From: Bacteroidales bacterium
Lineage (GTDB): Bacteria > Bacteroidota > Bacteroidia > Bacteroidales > VadinHA17
Assembly: GCA_024763075.1 (NCBI GenBank)
Contig: JANTGF010000029.1
Location: forward strand, 1 to 45,034
Reading direction: 5' to 3'
DNA: 45,034 nucleotides
Shown here: positions 16,805 through 26,318 of the stretch, one piece after another
Layout of the letters: each line of letters opens with the position of its first letter
Position numbering within the stretch: position 1 is the first letter of the stretch
Translations under genes and position numbers: made by a program
Notes under the pieces: model-generated
What the model saw: the letters and a program-made list of their open reading frames with translations, nothing else
Told to the model about the DNA's origin: nothing
Databases searched by the model: none

Positions 16805-18820
16805 CTATTTGACTACAACCTCATCTACAAAAATCCATGCCTTCCCACCAGATCCCACATGCCAGGGAGGACATTTCCCTATATTCTTTGCTTTAACTTT
16901 TACATATCTCACCTTCATTTTCTCAAACCTGACATCCATATCAATGAATTCTTTTTCTTCGGTATTCTGATTTACCTTATGCTTCATTTTTCCAATGTTT
17001 ATCCACGACTCTCCATCTTTGGAAATTGAATATTCCACATATTCCGGAAAAAAGACCCAGGAACCGGCATCAAGCAAATATCTGGAAGATAAAAAACCCA
17101 CATCAATTGGTTTCTCCAGATCAATTATTGCTTCAAAGTTATTCCCTTCATAACCCTGCCAGTGAGGATCTCCCACCCGCAATGTAGCATGCAAACCATC
17201 TGTAATTGCAGCAGGTCCTCCCCCTGTATATTTTGGACTGTATTTCGTTAATAACTCAACAGGCTTCCCTTTGGCTAAATGGTCAACTTTCAAATCCGGT
17301 AAAATAATCCTGGGTTTTCCCCAATTTTCCTTTTTCAGATCCATAGGGTCATCTATTTGGCGCATATATTCTTCAAGCATCGCCGTCAAATCATTCAATT
17401 TACTGTGATAGGCAGGGTCAGGAGCCAGGTTATTCATCTCCCATGGATCTTTATTCAGGTTAAAAAGCTGTACGGTATCTTCATTGTTCACATTATACCG
17501 GATCAGTTTCCAGTTATCATTTGTCCGGATACCTCTTTGAAAGTTGCGATATGCATAAAAAACATTATCCCTGATTATTTTATTCTTATTCTTCAAAACA
17601 GGTGCAAGACTTTTCCCTTCTACGCTTTTCGGAACAGGTAAACCAGCCAGGTCACAAAGCGTTGGAAAGATATCATTCAGGTAACATAATGCATCCGTAC
17701 GTTCATTCCGTTGGATTCCTGCTCCTGAAAAAATCAGGGGAACCCTGATGCTATGTTCATAAATGTTTTGCTTCCCCATAAGTCCGTGCTGGCCCAGTGC
17801 CAGTCCGTTATCACCTGCAAAAACGATGATGGTATTTTTTGCTCTACCCGTTTTCTTAAGTGCACTGAGAATCCGTCCTATCTGAGCATCCAAATGGGTG
17901 ATCATCGCATAATAAGCAGCTATATTTTCCTGAATAACCTCCGGCGTCCGGGGCCAGGATGCCAGTTTCTCATCACGCACCCATAATTCACCATTGTCAA
18001 AAGGATGCCGGGGCATAAAATTAGGAGGTAATTTTATTTTTTCCGGAGGATACAATCCGGCATATTCGTCAGGAGCCATCCTTGGGTCATGAGGAGCTGT
18101 AAATGAGACATACATAAAAAAAGGTTGCTTTCCGGAATAATTATTAATAAATCCGATGGCCTCATCAGCAAAAAGTACACTGGAAAACTTTTCACCTGTG
18201 TATTTCTTTGCTTCCGGATAAACTCCGGTTGGATCAAAATCAAAAACCGGAACCTTCAGATGATTGCTCATCCCCCCAAAGAAGATTTTCCCGCCATCGG
18301 TAAATGCCCTTGCATAAGCAGGTTTTCCATTGTGCCATTTCCCCGTTCCAAATGTCCTGTATCCTGCCTTTTTAAATACCTCGGGCATCATAACATGATC
18401 ATCAGGAATAACCGCTCCCTTTGATTTGAGATGGAATAAGGTTTTACCTGTCATAAGCATGGCCCGGCTTGGCATACAGACAGCCCCACTGGTACCTCCC
18501 ATTATGTGTGCACGCAAAAAGCTCATCCCCTCATTGGCAAGGCGATCCATATTTGGGGTTTGTACCTCATCATATCCCCATGTACTTATTGTACTAAAAC
18601 GTTGATCGTCTGTAAACAATATCAGAATATTCGGTTTCTTCACTCTTTTCAACTCCGGGGATTCTGTTGCAGAAACAGAATTTGAGTCTGTTGTAAACAA
18701 TGAATCGCCTGTAAACGTCCTTTCTTCGGAAGAAAATTTTTTCGTTCCCGGTTTACATCCGGTCAGAAATAAGCCGAAAATCCCGATTATTATTAGCAGG
18801 TTTAAAGATTTATTAAACAT
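16805..18820 (-). CDS. S1-family sulfatase with C-terminal discoidin-like domain
   Basis: This 671-residue probable lipoprotein (...IFGLFLTGCKPG) has the sulfatase metal motif PNILILFTDDQR and the formylglycine motif GAVCMPSRAML, with Cys115 the residue converted by a formylglycine-generating enzyme or anaerobic sulfatase-maturating enzyme. FAGDNGLALGQHGLMGK supplies further metal-site residues. It resembles choline-/iduronate-2-sulfatase-like S1 members. After about residue 530 comes a discoidin/CBM32-like domain ending KNIGKCPPWH...GGKAWIFVDEV, which is closely matched by the end of the GH20 protein at 37789-40149. It should remove sulfate from an exposed sugar in the periplasm or at the surface; position specificity is unknown. 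It is 34 bp after the MFS gene. Confidence 0.9.
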   Translation of the reverse strand: MFNKSLNLLIIIGIFGLFLTGCKPGTKKFSSEERTFTGDSLFTTDSNSVSATESPELKRVKKPNILILFTDDQRFSTISTWGYDEVQTPNMDRLANEGMSFLRAHIMGGTSGAVCMPSRAMLMTGKTLFHLKSKGAVIPDDHVMMPEVFKKAGYRTFGTGKWHNGKPAYARAFTDGGKIFFGGMSNHLKVPVFDFDPTGVYPEAKKYTGEKFSSVLFADEAIGFINNYSGKQPFFMYVSFTAPHDPRMAPDEYAGLYPPEKIKLPPNFMPRHPFDNGELWVRDEKLASWPRTPEVIQENIAAYYAMITHLDAQIGRILSALKKTGRAKNTIIVFAGDNGLALGQHGLMGKQNIYEHSIRVPLIFSGAGIQRNERTDALCYLNDIFPTLCDLAGLPVPKSVEGKSLAPVLKNKNKIIRDNVFYAYRNFQRGIRTNDNWKLIRYNVNNEDTVQLFNLNKDPWEMNNLAPDPAYHSKLNDLTAMLEEYMRQIDDPMDLKKENWGKPRIILPDLKVDHLAKGKPVELLTKYSPKYTGGGPAAITDGLHATLRVGDPHWQGYEGNNFEAIIDLEKPIDVGFLSSRYLLDAGSWVFFPEYVEYSISKDGESWINIGKMKHKVNQNTEEKEFIDMDVRFEKMKVRYVKVKAKNIGKCPPWHVGSGGKAWIFVDEVVVK

Positions 18821-18854
18821 ATGGATACAAATTTAAATAAAACTAATCTTCCCC

Positions 18855-20192
18855 TTAGGGTTTATGTAACATCACTTTTTCCAGATCCTCAAGGGATTGT
18901 CCCTTGGTTTCATTCAGATATTTCCTGAAAAAGAAAAAGCTGTAGAAAGTCACCAATGCATAAAATCCAAAAATAAAACCGATTCCTCTTCCCCCCTGAA
19001 AAGATCCTGCAATCACAGGAAAAAGAAACGCCATAAGTGCATTGAAAAACCAATGTGAAAATGAACCTATTGAGCTCCCCCTTGCCCTGATATTATTTGG
19101 AAACATTTCAGCCAATAATACCCAAATGACAGCTCCCTGTGAGGAGGCGAAAAATGAAATAAAACCAATCAATACAATAAGTAAGATTGATCCGCCAAAA
19201 TGTTCATTAAAAAATGCCCAGGAAAAAACAGCCAGGAAAAAAGACATTCCCAGCGAACCAATCAAAAGCAGCCTTTTTCTTCCAACTTTATCAATAAGCT
19301 TCATTGCAATCAGGGTAAATATAAGATTTACAAACCCGATAATCACTGTCTGTCCGATAGCGGAGCTTGTTGATATACCGGCAGATCTGAAAATATCCGT
19401 AGCATAATACATGATAATATTTATCCCTGTAAATTGGTTGAAAAAGCCAATTGAAATCCCAATAAGGACCAGTCCCAGATAAGGCTTTTTAAATAAATAG
19501 ATATTTTTTGACAGTACCTCATTATCAATTGATTCAACAATATCATTTAGAATATGATCGATATCTCCGTGATTAACTTCTTTTAAAACTGCTTTTGCAG
19601 CTTCCACCTCTCCGTTTTTAACAAGCCAGCGCGGACTTTTCTTTACAAAAAACAGAAGGACAAAGAAAACAAATGCAGGAAGTGCCTCAGTGGCAAACAT
19701 CCATCGCCAGTTATTCGGGCCAACTTCCAGCCACAAATAATCAGAGAAAAATGCCACCAGCACCCCGATCACTATGGCCAACTGAAAAGTAATGGTCAAC
19801 CTGCCCCGGTATTCCTTTGGCGAGATCTCTGAGATATACATGGGCGATAAAACAGAGGATCCTCCAATGGCCAGACCTCCAATAAAACGGTAAATCACAA
19901 ACCATGAAAAATTATGAGCCAGTCCGGTACCCAATGCAGAAATCAAAAACAGGAGGGCAAGAACACGAAGCATATTTCTACGGCCAAAGTAATCACCCGG
20001 CCACCCGATAAACAAAGCTCCCAGTACGGAACCCACAAGTGCCGAGCTCACTCCCCAACCCTGCATGGCCGAGGATAAATTAAAAAATTCAGTAAAAAAG
20101 GGCATGGCCCCGTTTATAACAGCCGTATCAAAACCAAAGAGGAATCCTCCCAGGGCTGCAACCAGGGTGTAGAGGTAAATAGATTTTTTCAC
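18855..20192 (-). CDS. MFS sugar:proton symporter (sugar porter family)
   Basis: The 445-residue, 12-segment inner-membrane protein opens with FLFGFDTAVINGAM, the sugar-porter signature. It has GWPGDYFGRRNML between helices 2 and 3, KSPRWLVKNGE after helix 6, QFTGINIIMYYATDIF in helix 7 and DKVGRKRLLLIG between helices 8 and 9, as in XylE/GalP/AraE. It would bring a hexose or pentose, perhaps galactose released by GH2, into the cytoplasm with a proton. It lies in the minus train between two sulfatase genes. The precise sugar cannot be read from sequence. Confidence 0.92.
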   Translation of the reverse strand: MKKSIYLYTLVAALGGFLFGFDTAVINGAMPFFTEFFNLSSAMQGWGVSSALVGSVLGALFIGWPGDYFGRRNMLRVLALLFLISALGTGLAHNFSWFVIYRFIGGLAIGGSSVLSPMYISEISPKEYRGRLTITFQLAIVIGVLVAFFSDYLWLEVGPNNWRWMFATEALPAFVFFVLLFFVKKSPRWLVKNGEVEAAKAVLKEVNHGDIDHILNDIVESIDNEVLSKNIYLFKKPYLGLVLIGISIGFFNQFTGINIIMYYATDIFRSAGISTSSAIGQTVIIGFVNLIFTLIAMKLIDKVGRKRLLLIGSLGMSFFLAVFSWAFFNEHFGGSILLIVLIGFISFFASSQGAVIWVLLAEMFPNNIRARGSSIGSFSHWFFNALMAFLFPVIAGSFQGGRGIGFIFGFYALVTFYSFFFFRKYLNETKGQSLEDLEKVMLHKP

Positions 20193-20293
20193 AAATTTTT
20201 CTTTAAACTATTATTTTAATATTCTAATCATCAGCAAGTTAATAAGATTTCATTTCATTATTATCCGAATGAAAACGGTTCGGCCATTCCGGC

Positions 20294-21865
20294 TTACCGG
20301 ATACTTTTCTCCGGTTCTGTGTCACCATATTGCTTCTGTAGTTTCTCAAGTTCCACTTCCAGCCCCCTTCGGATTGTTTTATATTCCGGATCATCTGCAA
20401 TATTATTCATTTCTTCAGGATCATTTTCCAGGTCAAACATTTCCCATTCGTCTATATCATTATAAAAATGAATCAGCTTATACCTGTCAGTCCGGACTCC
20501 ATAGTGTTGTTTTACCCCATGCTCATTTGGAAACTCGTAGTAGTGGTAATACAGGGATTTTCTCCAGTTCTCAGGAGCTTCTTCATTTTCCAGTATGGGG
20601 CGCAGAGATACTCCCTGAATATCCTCCGGGATATCTGCTCCTGCATAATCCAGGAAAGTAGGTGCAAAATCAATATTCTGTACCAGTTCATTCACCTCTC
20701 CTTTTCTTTTCATTCCATTCGGATAACGAACTACTAAAGGAGTCCTGAATGATTCCTCGTACATAAAACGCTTGTCAAACCAGCCATGTTCACCCAGGTA
20801 GAACCCCTGATCGGAGGTGTAGACAACAATGGTATTATCTGCCAGACCTGCGTCATCCAGATAATCCAGCAACCGGCCAATATTGTCATCCACAGAAGCA
20901 ATAACCCTGAGGTAATCTGTTAGATACCTGCGTAGCTTCCATTTGGCAAGTTCTTTTCCTTTCAGTTTTGCTTTTTTAAAAGCTTCAATCTTAGGGTTGT
21001 ATTCCTTATCCCACGCAGCTCTCTGTTTGGGATCCATTCTTTTCAGGAAGCCATCAGCCCATTTTCTGTAATGTGTTTGAATCTCCCCTTCCTTATCAAT
21101 CATTTTGAGGTCATAGGCAAGGTCCATATCCTTAATCACACTCAGTTTTTGTTCCTTTGCGGCCAACCGTCCCTCATAATCATCAAAATAGTTATCGGGA
21201 ATATCAAAGTTTTCATCTTCAAACATGGCCAGGTAGGATGTATCGGGCATCCAGGTACGATGAGGAGCCTTTTCATGAACCAGTAAACAGAAAGGTTTAT
21301 CTTGATTTCTTTTTTCAAGCCATTCAATAGCAAAATCAGTAATCAGGCTCGTAGCATATCCCGGGACTCGTTTTTTATCCCCCATTTCGATAAAATCAGG
21401 GTTATAATATTGTCCCTGGCCTGGTAGGATATTCCAGTAATCAAAACCGGTAGGATCGCTTTTCAAATGCCATTTACCGATCAGCGCCGTCTGATAACCG
21501 GCCTGCTGTAGCAGTTTGGGGAAAGTGACCTGAGAGCCATCAAACTTATTCCGGTTGTCATACAGACCATTCAGGTTACTGAATTTACCGGTTAGTAAAG
21601 TAGCACGGCTTGGGGCACAAATTGAATTGGTAACAAAAGCCTTGTTAAACTTCACTCCTTCGTTTGCTATCCTGTCAATATTGGGTGTTTTGATTAGTTT
21701 ATCGTTATAGCAACTTATTGCCTGATAACCATGATCATCTGACATAATATAAACGATATTCGGCCGGGACAATTCTTTGGCCTTTTTCTCTGAGGTATTA
21801 CATGACTGGGAGAATACTGTTAATACCAAAAGGCTTAAACCCATTAAAATATTTCCTTTTCTCAT
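20294..21865 (-). CDS. S1-family sulfatase (GlcNAc-6-sulfatase/mucin-desulfating-like)
   Basis: The 523-residue protein has an N-terminal lipoprotein signal (LLVLTVFSQSCNT), PNIVYIMSDDHGYQAISCYN and FVTNSICAPSRATLLTGK, with formylglycine Cys83. IGKWHLKSDPTGFDYW and VVYTSDQGFYLGEHGWFDKRFMYEES are further active-site blocks. The wording around the active site is close to N-acetylglucosamine-6-sulfatase / mucin-desulfating (S1_11-like) enzymes, which would match the GH20 hexosaminidase in the locus, but subfamily placement by eye is tentative. The C-terminus (QQKYGD-like, EKLQKQYGDTEPEKSIR) is short and lacks a carbohydrate-binding module. It lies 17 bp after the preceding sulfatase gene. Confidence 0.9.
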   Translation of the reverse strand: MRKGNILMGLSLLVLTVFSQSCNTSEKKAKELSRPNIVYIMSDDHGYQAISCYNDKLIKTPNIDRIANEGVKFNKAFVTNSICAPSRATLLTGKFSNLNGLYDNRNKFDGSQVTFPKLLQQAGYQTALIGKWHLKSDPTGFDYWNILPGQGQYYNPDFIEMGDKKRVPGYATSLITDFAIEWLEKRNQDKPFCLLVHEKAPHRTWMPDTSYLAMFEDENFDIPDNYFDDYEGRLAAKEQKLSVIKDMDLAYDLKMIDKEGEIQTHYRKWADGFLKRMDPKQRAAWDKEYNPKIEAFKKAKLKGKELAKWKLRRYLTDYLRVIASVDDNIGRLLDYLDDAGLADNTIVVYTSDQGFYLGEHGWFDKRFMYEESFRTPLVVRYPNGMKRKGEVNELVQNIDFAPTFLDYAGADIPEDIQGVSLRPILENEEAPENWRKSLYYHYYEFPNEHGVKQHYGVRTDRYKLIHFYNDIDEWEMFDLENDPEEMNNIADDPEYKTIRRGLEVELEKLQKQYGDTEPEKSIR

Positions 21866-21882
21866 TTTTTAAAATTTTTAAT

Positions 21883-23181
21883 TTATTGGTGATTTATTAT
21901 AACTTTCATTAAACTTTCCCGGTTTGTTTTCTCATCAGGGGTCAGGTTGATTGTATCCAGCATTTCTTTCTCCCCATGATCTTTCCCGATATTAAAAAAC
22001 CGTCCGTCCCTGTAAAGTTTATATATCTTATTTTGTGCAAAAACTGCCAGGGGAAATTGTTTTTTACCGGAATCATAGTAACAGTAAATCCACTTTCGCA
22101 AGTCATTATCTTTTCTTAAAGTTTGATCGAAACTTTTTCCATCTCCCTTCCATTTCGTCATGTCAACCCCGGCCATCCTGCAAATGGTAGGTAAAAAGTC
22201 TGTGAAGTCAATCAGATTATCCTTTACCTGACCACCTTTTATCATTTTGCCACCATTAATGATTAGGGGAACATGGGTTCCGTAATACACCGGGATCCCC
22301 TTCTTTCCGGGAATTTTTTCTCCGTACATTAAAGAAACGATTCGTCTGTTTGTTCCATTATCTCCTGTAAAAATAAGAATTGTATTGTTCCTGAGTCCCA
22401 ATTCCTCCAGCTTATCTGCAACTCTTCCGACATTTTTGTCCATATAACTGACCATATCAGCAAAAAACCGGTCGTTTTTGCTATGAGGTTCCGTTTTCCA
22501 TTCTTTGGAATCGGGAGTAGGCACATGCGGATCATGAGGAAGAACCATAGGATAATACAGGAAGAAAGGTTTATCCTTATTTTTGGTTAAAAACTGATCT
22601 ATGAACCTGTAAAATATATCCGGTCCGTATTCTCCCTCATATACTTTGGCTTCTTTTGAATTCCAGTGAATTACCGGATTGGTGTATCTGGAACCTACCT
22701 TATCAATCTGCCACAGGCAATATTCATCAAAACCAGCATCTGTGGGGAAGGTGCCTGTCCCCTGAAGTTCACCTGCCGAAGTACTGCCAAACAACTGCCA
22801 TTTTCCTGCGATCCCGGTAGCATAACCGGCCTCTTTAAATAATTGTGCAAATGTAAGTTCTCCAGGTTTTAATATTCCAAAAGCGGTATAGTTCCTGTTA
22901 TTGTATTTTCCCGTCATTATTTCCACCCTGGAAGGTGTGCATAAAGGTTGTGAAAAACAACTGGTATAACGAATCCCTGTTGCTGCCAGTTTATCCAGTT
23001 CCGGAGTTTTATAAGACTCTCCTCCATTGCAGGTCAGACATTCATAACCCAGGTCATCCGCCATTATCAGAACAATATTTGGATGTTTCACCTGCCTGTT
23101 ACAGGAAACAAACATTAAAAACAAGAGCAATATAAAGCCGGAAAAATAAAAAAAATGATTGTATTCAGAAAGTTTTTTCAT
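21883..23181 (-). CDS. S1-family sulfatase
   Basis: The 432-residue lipoprotein (FILLLFLMFVSCNR) has HPNIVLIMADDLGYECLTCNG and SQPLCTPSRVEIMTGKYNNRNY with formylglycine Cys81. IAGKWQLFG and ILIFTGDNGTNRRI complete the metal/sulfate site. The usual GKWHLG block reads GKWQLFG, so the histidine commonly present there is glutamine; this variant occurs in some S1 subfamilies and may mark specificity. It sits between the FucP gene and the next sulfatase in the same operon. The sulfated residue it attacks is unknown. Confidence 0.9.
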   Translation of the reverse strand: MKKLSEYNHFFYFSGFILLLFLMFVSCNRQVKHPNIVLIMADDLGYECLTCNGGESYKTPELDKLAATGIRYTSCFSQPLCTPSRVEIMTGKYNNRNYTAFGILKPGELTFAQLFKEAGYATGIAGKWQLFGSTSAGELQGTGTFPTDAGFDEYCLWQIDKVGSRYTNPVIHWNSKEAKVYEGEYGPDIFYRFIDQFLTKNKDKPFFLYYPMVLPHDPHVPTPDSKEWKTEPHSKNDRFFADMVSYMDKNVGRVADKLEELGLRNNTILIFTGDNGTNRRIVSLMYGEKIPGKKGIPVYYGTHVPLIINGGKMIKGGQVKDNLIDFTDFLPTICRMAGVDMTKWKGDGKSFDQTLRKDNDLRKWIYCYYDSGKKQFPLAVFAQNKIYKLYRDGRFFNIGKDHGEKEMLDTINLTPDEKTNRESLMKVIINHQ

Positions 23182-23307
23182 CTGGTTTTGGATGATAACT
23201 GGTTAACAGCGTAAATGCTAAATGAATCAATAAAGTTAGTAAACATCCTGCCTTCTGCAAAACAAAATTGTTTTGCCATGTTTTCAAAAACTGAAATCCG
23301 GAATAAA

Positions 23308-24615
23308 CTATGTCGTATGATATTTATGGGTCCTGAATCCAAATGTAGCAATTACTATAAAGCTGATCAAAGGTAATATGAAGGAGAAATTCACTGCAGG
23401 AAGAAAACCAACAGTACCCAAATCAATGATAGAACCCTGCAAAGGAGGCATTAATGCTCCCCCAACGATTGCCATAACCAAACCCGCAGCACCGATTTTC
23501 GCATCATCATTTTCAAGTCCCCGAAGCGAAATACCATAAATGGTAGGGAACATCAGTGACATAAAAGCGGAAGTAGCAATCAGACAATACAGTCCTGCCA
23601 TTCCCTGAATAAAAATCACTCCCAGCGTGGTTGTAATACCACCTACAGCAAATATGGCTAAAAGTTGTCCAGGACTGACATATTTCATTAAAAATGTACT
23701 GATAAACCTGCTTGCAAGGAAGATTGACATTGCAATAATATTGTAATTCTGTGCCGTTGCTTTTGTTAATCCCAGATTTTCGGCATATTGAATAATAAAG
23801 GTCCAGCACATGATTTGTGCACCCACATAAAACACCTGTGCAATAACTCCTTCTCTGTATTTTTTATTCTTAAATAATCGTTTAAAAACTTCACTTGCTT
23901 TTGAAGTTACTGAACTTTTATTCTGGGGCATATTATACAAGGCAATGATAATAAGCATTATCAGTACAACTACACCAAGCATCACATAAGGATTCCTGAT
24001 AACCATCAGATCATTGGTTCTGATAGCTGCTTTTTCAGCTTCACTCAGAGTTGGAAAGATCAGGTTACCTGCTGCATCCCTCTCGTCACTTTGTAAACGG
24101 GAAAGGATAAACCGCGAGGCTACAAACATCCCCATTAAAGAACCCATAGGGTTAAAAGACTGTGCCAGATTCAGTCTCCGGGTGGATGTTTTCTCACTTC
24201 CCATGGAAAGAATATATGGATTGGCTGTAGTTTCAAGGAATGCCAGGCCAAAAGTCAGAATATACAGTGCCACAAGGAAAAAGCCAAACATTTCATAACT
24301 GGCAGCAGGGTAAAACAAGAAGGCTCCGGTTGCATATAAACCCAGTCCCAACAAAACCCCTCTTTTATAAGAATATTTTTTTACGACCAAAGCAGCAGGA
24401 ATGGCCATTGTAGCATATCCTCCATAAAAGGCAAACTGAATCAAAGCGGCTTTGGCATTTGACATTTCCATAACCGTTTTAAAAGCAGCAACCAGTGGAT
24501 TTGTAATATCATTGGCAAAACCCCAGAGTGGGAATAATAATGTTATCAAAACAAAAGGAATCAGGTATTTCCGGCTAACTACCTTGTCTGCAATATCTTT
24601 TATTTCATTTGACAT
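23308..24615 (-). CDS. fucP: L-fucose:H+ symporter-type permease (FucP family)
   Basis: The 435-residue inner-membrane protein has about 12 hydrophobic segments. Its first block, FVLITLLFPLWGFANDITNPLV, followed by QFAFYGGYATMAIPAALVVKKYSYKRG, is diagnostic of the FucP/GluP branch of the major facilitator superfamily. Later blocks FLETTANPYIL and SLMFPTIYGISLRGLENDDAKIGAAGLVMAIVGGALMPPLQG also fit. Next to three fucosidase-type enzymes, L-fucose is the likely cargo, although some members carry glucose/galactose or GlcNAc. It follows the DUF6786-like lipoprotein gene by 27 bp and starts the transport section of the train. No fucose isomerase, kinase or aldolase is present in the window. Confidence 0.88.
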   Translation of the reverse strand: MSNEIKDIADKVVSRKYLIPFVLITLLFPLWGFANDITNPLVAAFKTVMEMSNAKAALIQFAFYGGYATMAIPAALVVKKYSYKRGVLLGLGLYATGAFLFYPAASYEMFGFFLVALYILTFGLAFLETTANPYILSMGSEKTSTRRLNLAQSFNPMGSLMGMFVASRFILSRLQSDERDAAGNLIFPTLSEAEKAAIRTNDLMVIRNPYVMLGVVVLIMLIIIALYNMPQNKSSVTSKASEVFKRLFKNKKYREGVIAQVFYVGAQIMCWTFIIQYAENLGLTKATAQNYNIIAMSIFLASRFISTFLMKYVSPGQLLAIFAVGGITTTLGVIFIQGMAGLYCLIATSAFMSLMFPTIYGISLRGLENDDAKIGAAGLVMAIVGGALMPPLQGSIIDLGTVGFLPAVNFSFILPLISFIVIATFGFRTHKYHTT

Positions 24616-24642
24616 AATTATTATTTTAGGTTTATTACCTCA

Positions 24643-25905
24643 TTAAAATGCTGATTTAATCTCCTCAATAGTTACCCCCAGAACAGATTCTGAAATTTCA
24701 GACAGCAGACTTTCATCACCTGTAAAATGGAAAATATTATGATGATGGACAATCCTCCCACCCGGTGCCAGAAATGCCGCAGGTGAAGAACTTTCAATTT
24801 CATAAAAAGGGCCCATCTGGCTGCCGTCCTCTAATGGCCCGTCATTGTATGCATTCATTACATCCCCTATAAAAGGTTCCTCCTGTCTGGGCCACAATTG
24901 ATTCACATATTCTACAATTCCCGGGGGAATCGAATACTGAACAATAGTAAGAACTTTATTATCCTCATCGTAACTTCCGGCTACCGGTTTCGCCCTTCCG
25001 GGTGCAAGCCCCAGCTTTCTTCTTTTCTTCCCGTCCACTTTAAAGTAAATTACTCCTTTGCCGTATTTTATCCTTTCCGGTGTAATTTGCCCAAAATAAG
25101 TAGTGGTTGCAACAGGCCCGAGTCTGCTGGCATCCCCTTCAACAAAAGGAATAACAACAGTGATATTTTGTCCCGGATTAAACATGCTGAGCATCCAGAT
25201 GGAAAGGGTTCCCGTTTTCCTTGTCCATTCTTTTTTACCGGTGTTGGTAATTTTATTTGCAGAAAGATAACCAACCCAATTCAATTTATCGGGCAGGTCA
25301 ATATCCAGTAAATCATTCAGATCTTCTTTATCTGCCAGTTTAATCTCTCTATCCACCCTAAGGTTAAAAGCATTGCCTGAATAATTCGTAAGCTGCATAT
25401 TTTTAGTCATAAGCGCTGAATTCTCAGAGGAAGAAACCAGATCCCAGGGCTCCGTATCCAGGGGAGCCGGTGTAAACCAATTGTTAAAATCCATTTTCCC
25501 GCCGGGTCTGAAAAATACAGAAAACTGTCCGCCTTCAGGACCAATCCACATGCGGTTTTCACTGCCATAAGGGTTCATATGATCCAGAATCGTATCCCTG
25601 GAGAGTAAATCATAGTTAATCCAGCCAAGACTTTTACCTTCCATTCCCTCACAGGTACTGGTAAAAACCTTTCCCTGATATTTAGCAGAGACAATCACCT
25701 GTGCATTCCCCTGTTTATTTTTCAGAACTACAGGATTATCTTTTTGCTTTAGAAAATCCAGATCATAACCAAAGGTTCCCTTTTCAAATTTTTTAACAGA
25801 CTGGCTTTCCGGAGGTTTTACAGTTTTACAAGAAGTAATAAAAACTACTGCAATTAAGGTAAAAATGACCCCGTATTTTTTAAAATTACTAAAATAATTG
25901 ATCAT
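24643..25905 (-). CDS. DUF6786-like lipoprotein
   Basis: The start is set at 25905, 20 codons inside the longest frame, because MINYFSNFKKYGVIFTLIAVVFITSC then forms a clear lipoprotein signal with lipobox ITSC; the product is 420 residues. The body is beta-rich with no classical catalytic motif: SLGWINYDLLSR, RMWIGPEGGQFSVFFRPGG, PVATTTYFGQITPERI, and GGRIVHHHNIFHFTGD near the end. This resembles the DUF6786 family seen in polysaccharide loci, which has a galactose-mutarotase-like look (a comparison I make only by feel). It is the first gene of the long minus-strand train, so it is expressed with FucP and the sulfatases. A mutarotase-fold enzyme or a sugar-binding protein are options. Confidence 0.7.
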   Translation of the reverse strand: MINYFSNFKKYGVIFTLIAVVFITSCKTVKPPESQSVKKFEKGTFGYDLDFLKQKDNPVVLKNKQGNAQVIVSAKYQGKVFTSTCEGMEGKSLGWINYDLLSRDTILDHMNPYGSENRMWIGPEGGQFSVFFRPGGKMDFNNWFTPAPLDTEPWDLVSSSENSALMTKNMQLTNYSGNAFNLRVDREIKLADKEDLNDLLDIDLPDKLNWVGYLSANKITNTGKKEWTRKTGTLSIWMLSMFNPGQNITVVIPFVEGDASRLGPVATTTYFGQITPERIKYGKGVIYFKVDGKKRRKLGLAPGRAKPVAGSYDEDNKVLTIVQYSIPPGIVEYVNQLWPRQEEPFIGDVMNAYNDGPLEDGSQMGPFYEIESSSPAAFLAPGGRIVHHHNIFHFTGDESLLSEISESVLGVTIEEIKSAF

Positions 25906-26047
25906 ATAATATACTGTTTTAGAGTCAATTATAAATAACCTGTTTCTGCTTAAAGGATTGAGCAAGATAATAAATTATTCTGTACACAAATCAACTATCA
26001 TTTTTCATTACATTATTTATAATTAGTCCAAATGATAAATTAAGATA

Positions 26048-26231
26048 CAAGAACCAAGATTCAAGAGCCAAAAAAAGAAATCAATAACCATTAACGTTAA
26101 TCATTGAATTATTATTGATCTTAACTCAGCTACGGAGTACTTTCCATCGAATCAAGAACCAAGAGCCAGGAAACAAAGGATGAAGGATGATCATTGAACC
26201 ATGAATGGTCAAAGAATCAAGATTCAAGAAC
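26048..26231. repeat. Dispersed CAAGNNN heptad repeats
   Basis: Three clusters divide into 7-base units: CAAGAAC, CAAGATT, CAAGAGC at 26048-26068; CAAGAAC, CAAGAGC, CAGGAAA, CAAAGGA at 26153-26180; CAAGATT, CAAGAAC at 26218-26231. The same units occur at 27446-27466 and, inverted, at 44969-45034. Confidence 0.6.
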
Positions 26232-26295
26232 CAAATTGATTTGAAAATTGGTTGTTTTGAAAATGATGTAGTATTTATGCGGAATAAATTTTCCG

Positions 26296-26318
26296 CTGAC
26301 TGAGCCTGTCGAAGTCAG
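26296..26318. repeat. CTGAC...GTCAG hairpin with CTTCGACAGGCTCAG core
   Basis: CTGAC and GTCAG are inverted arms around TGAGCCTGTCGAA. On the minus strand the core reads CTTCGACAGGCTCAG, a short sequence I recall recurring as an intergenic repeat in several bacterial genomes; this should be checked by search. Confidence 0.4.
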
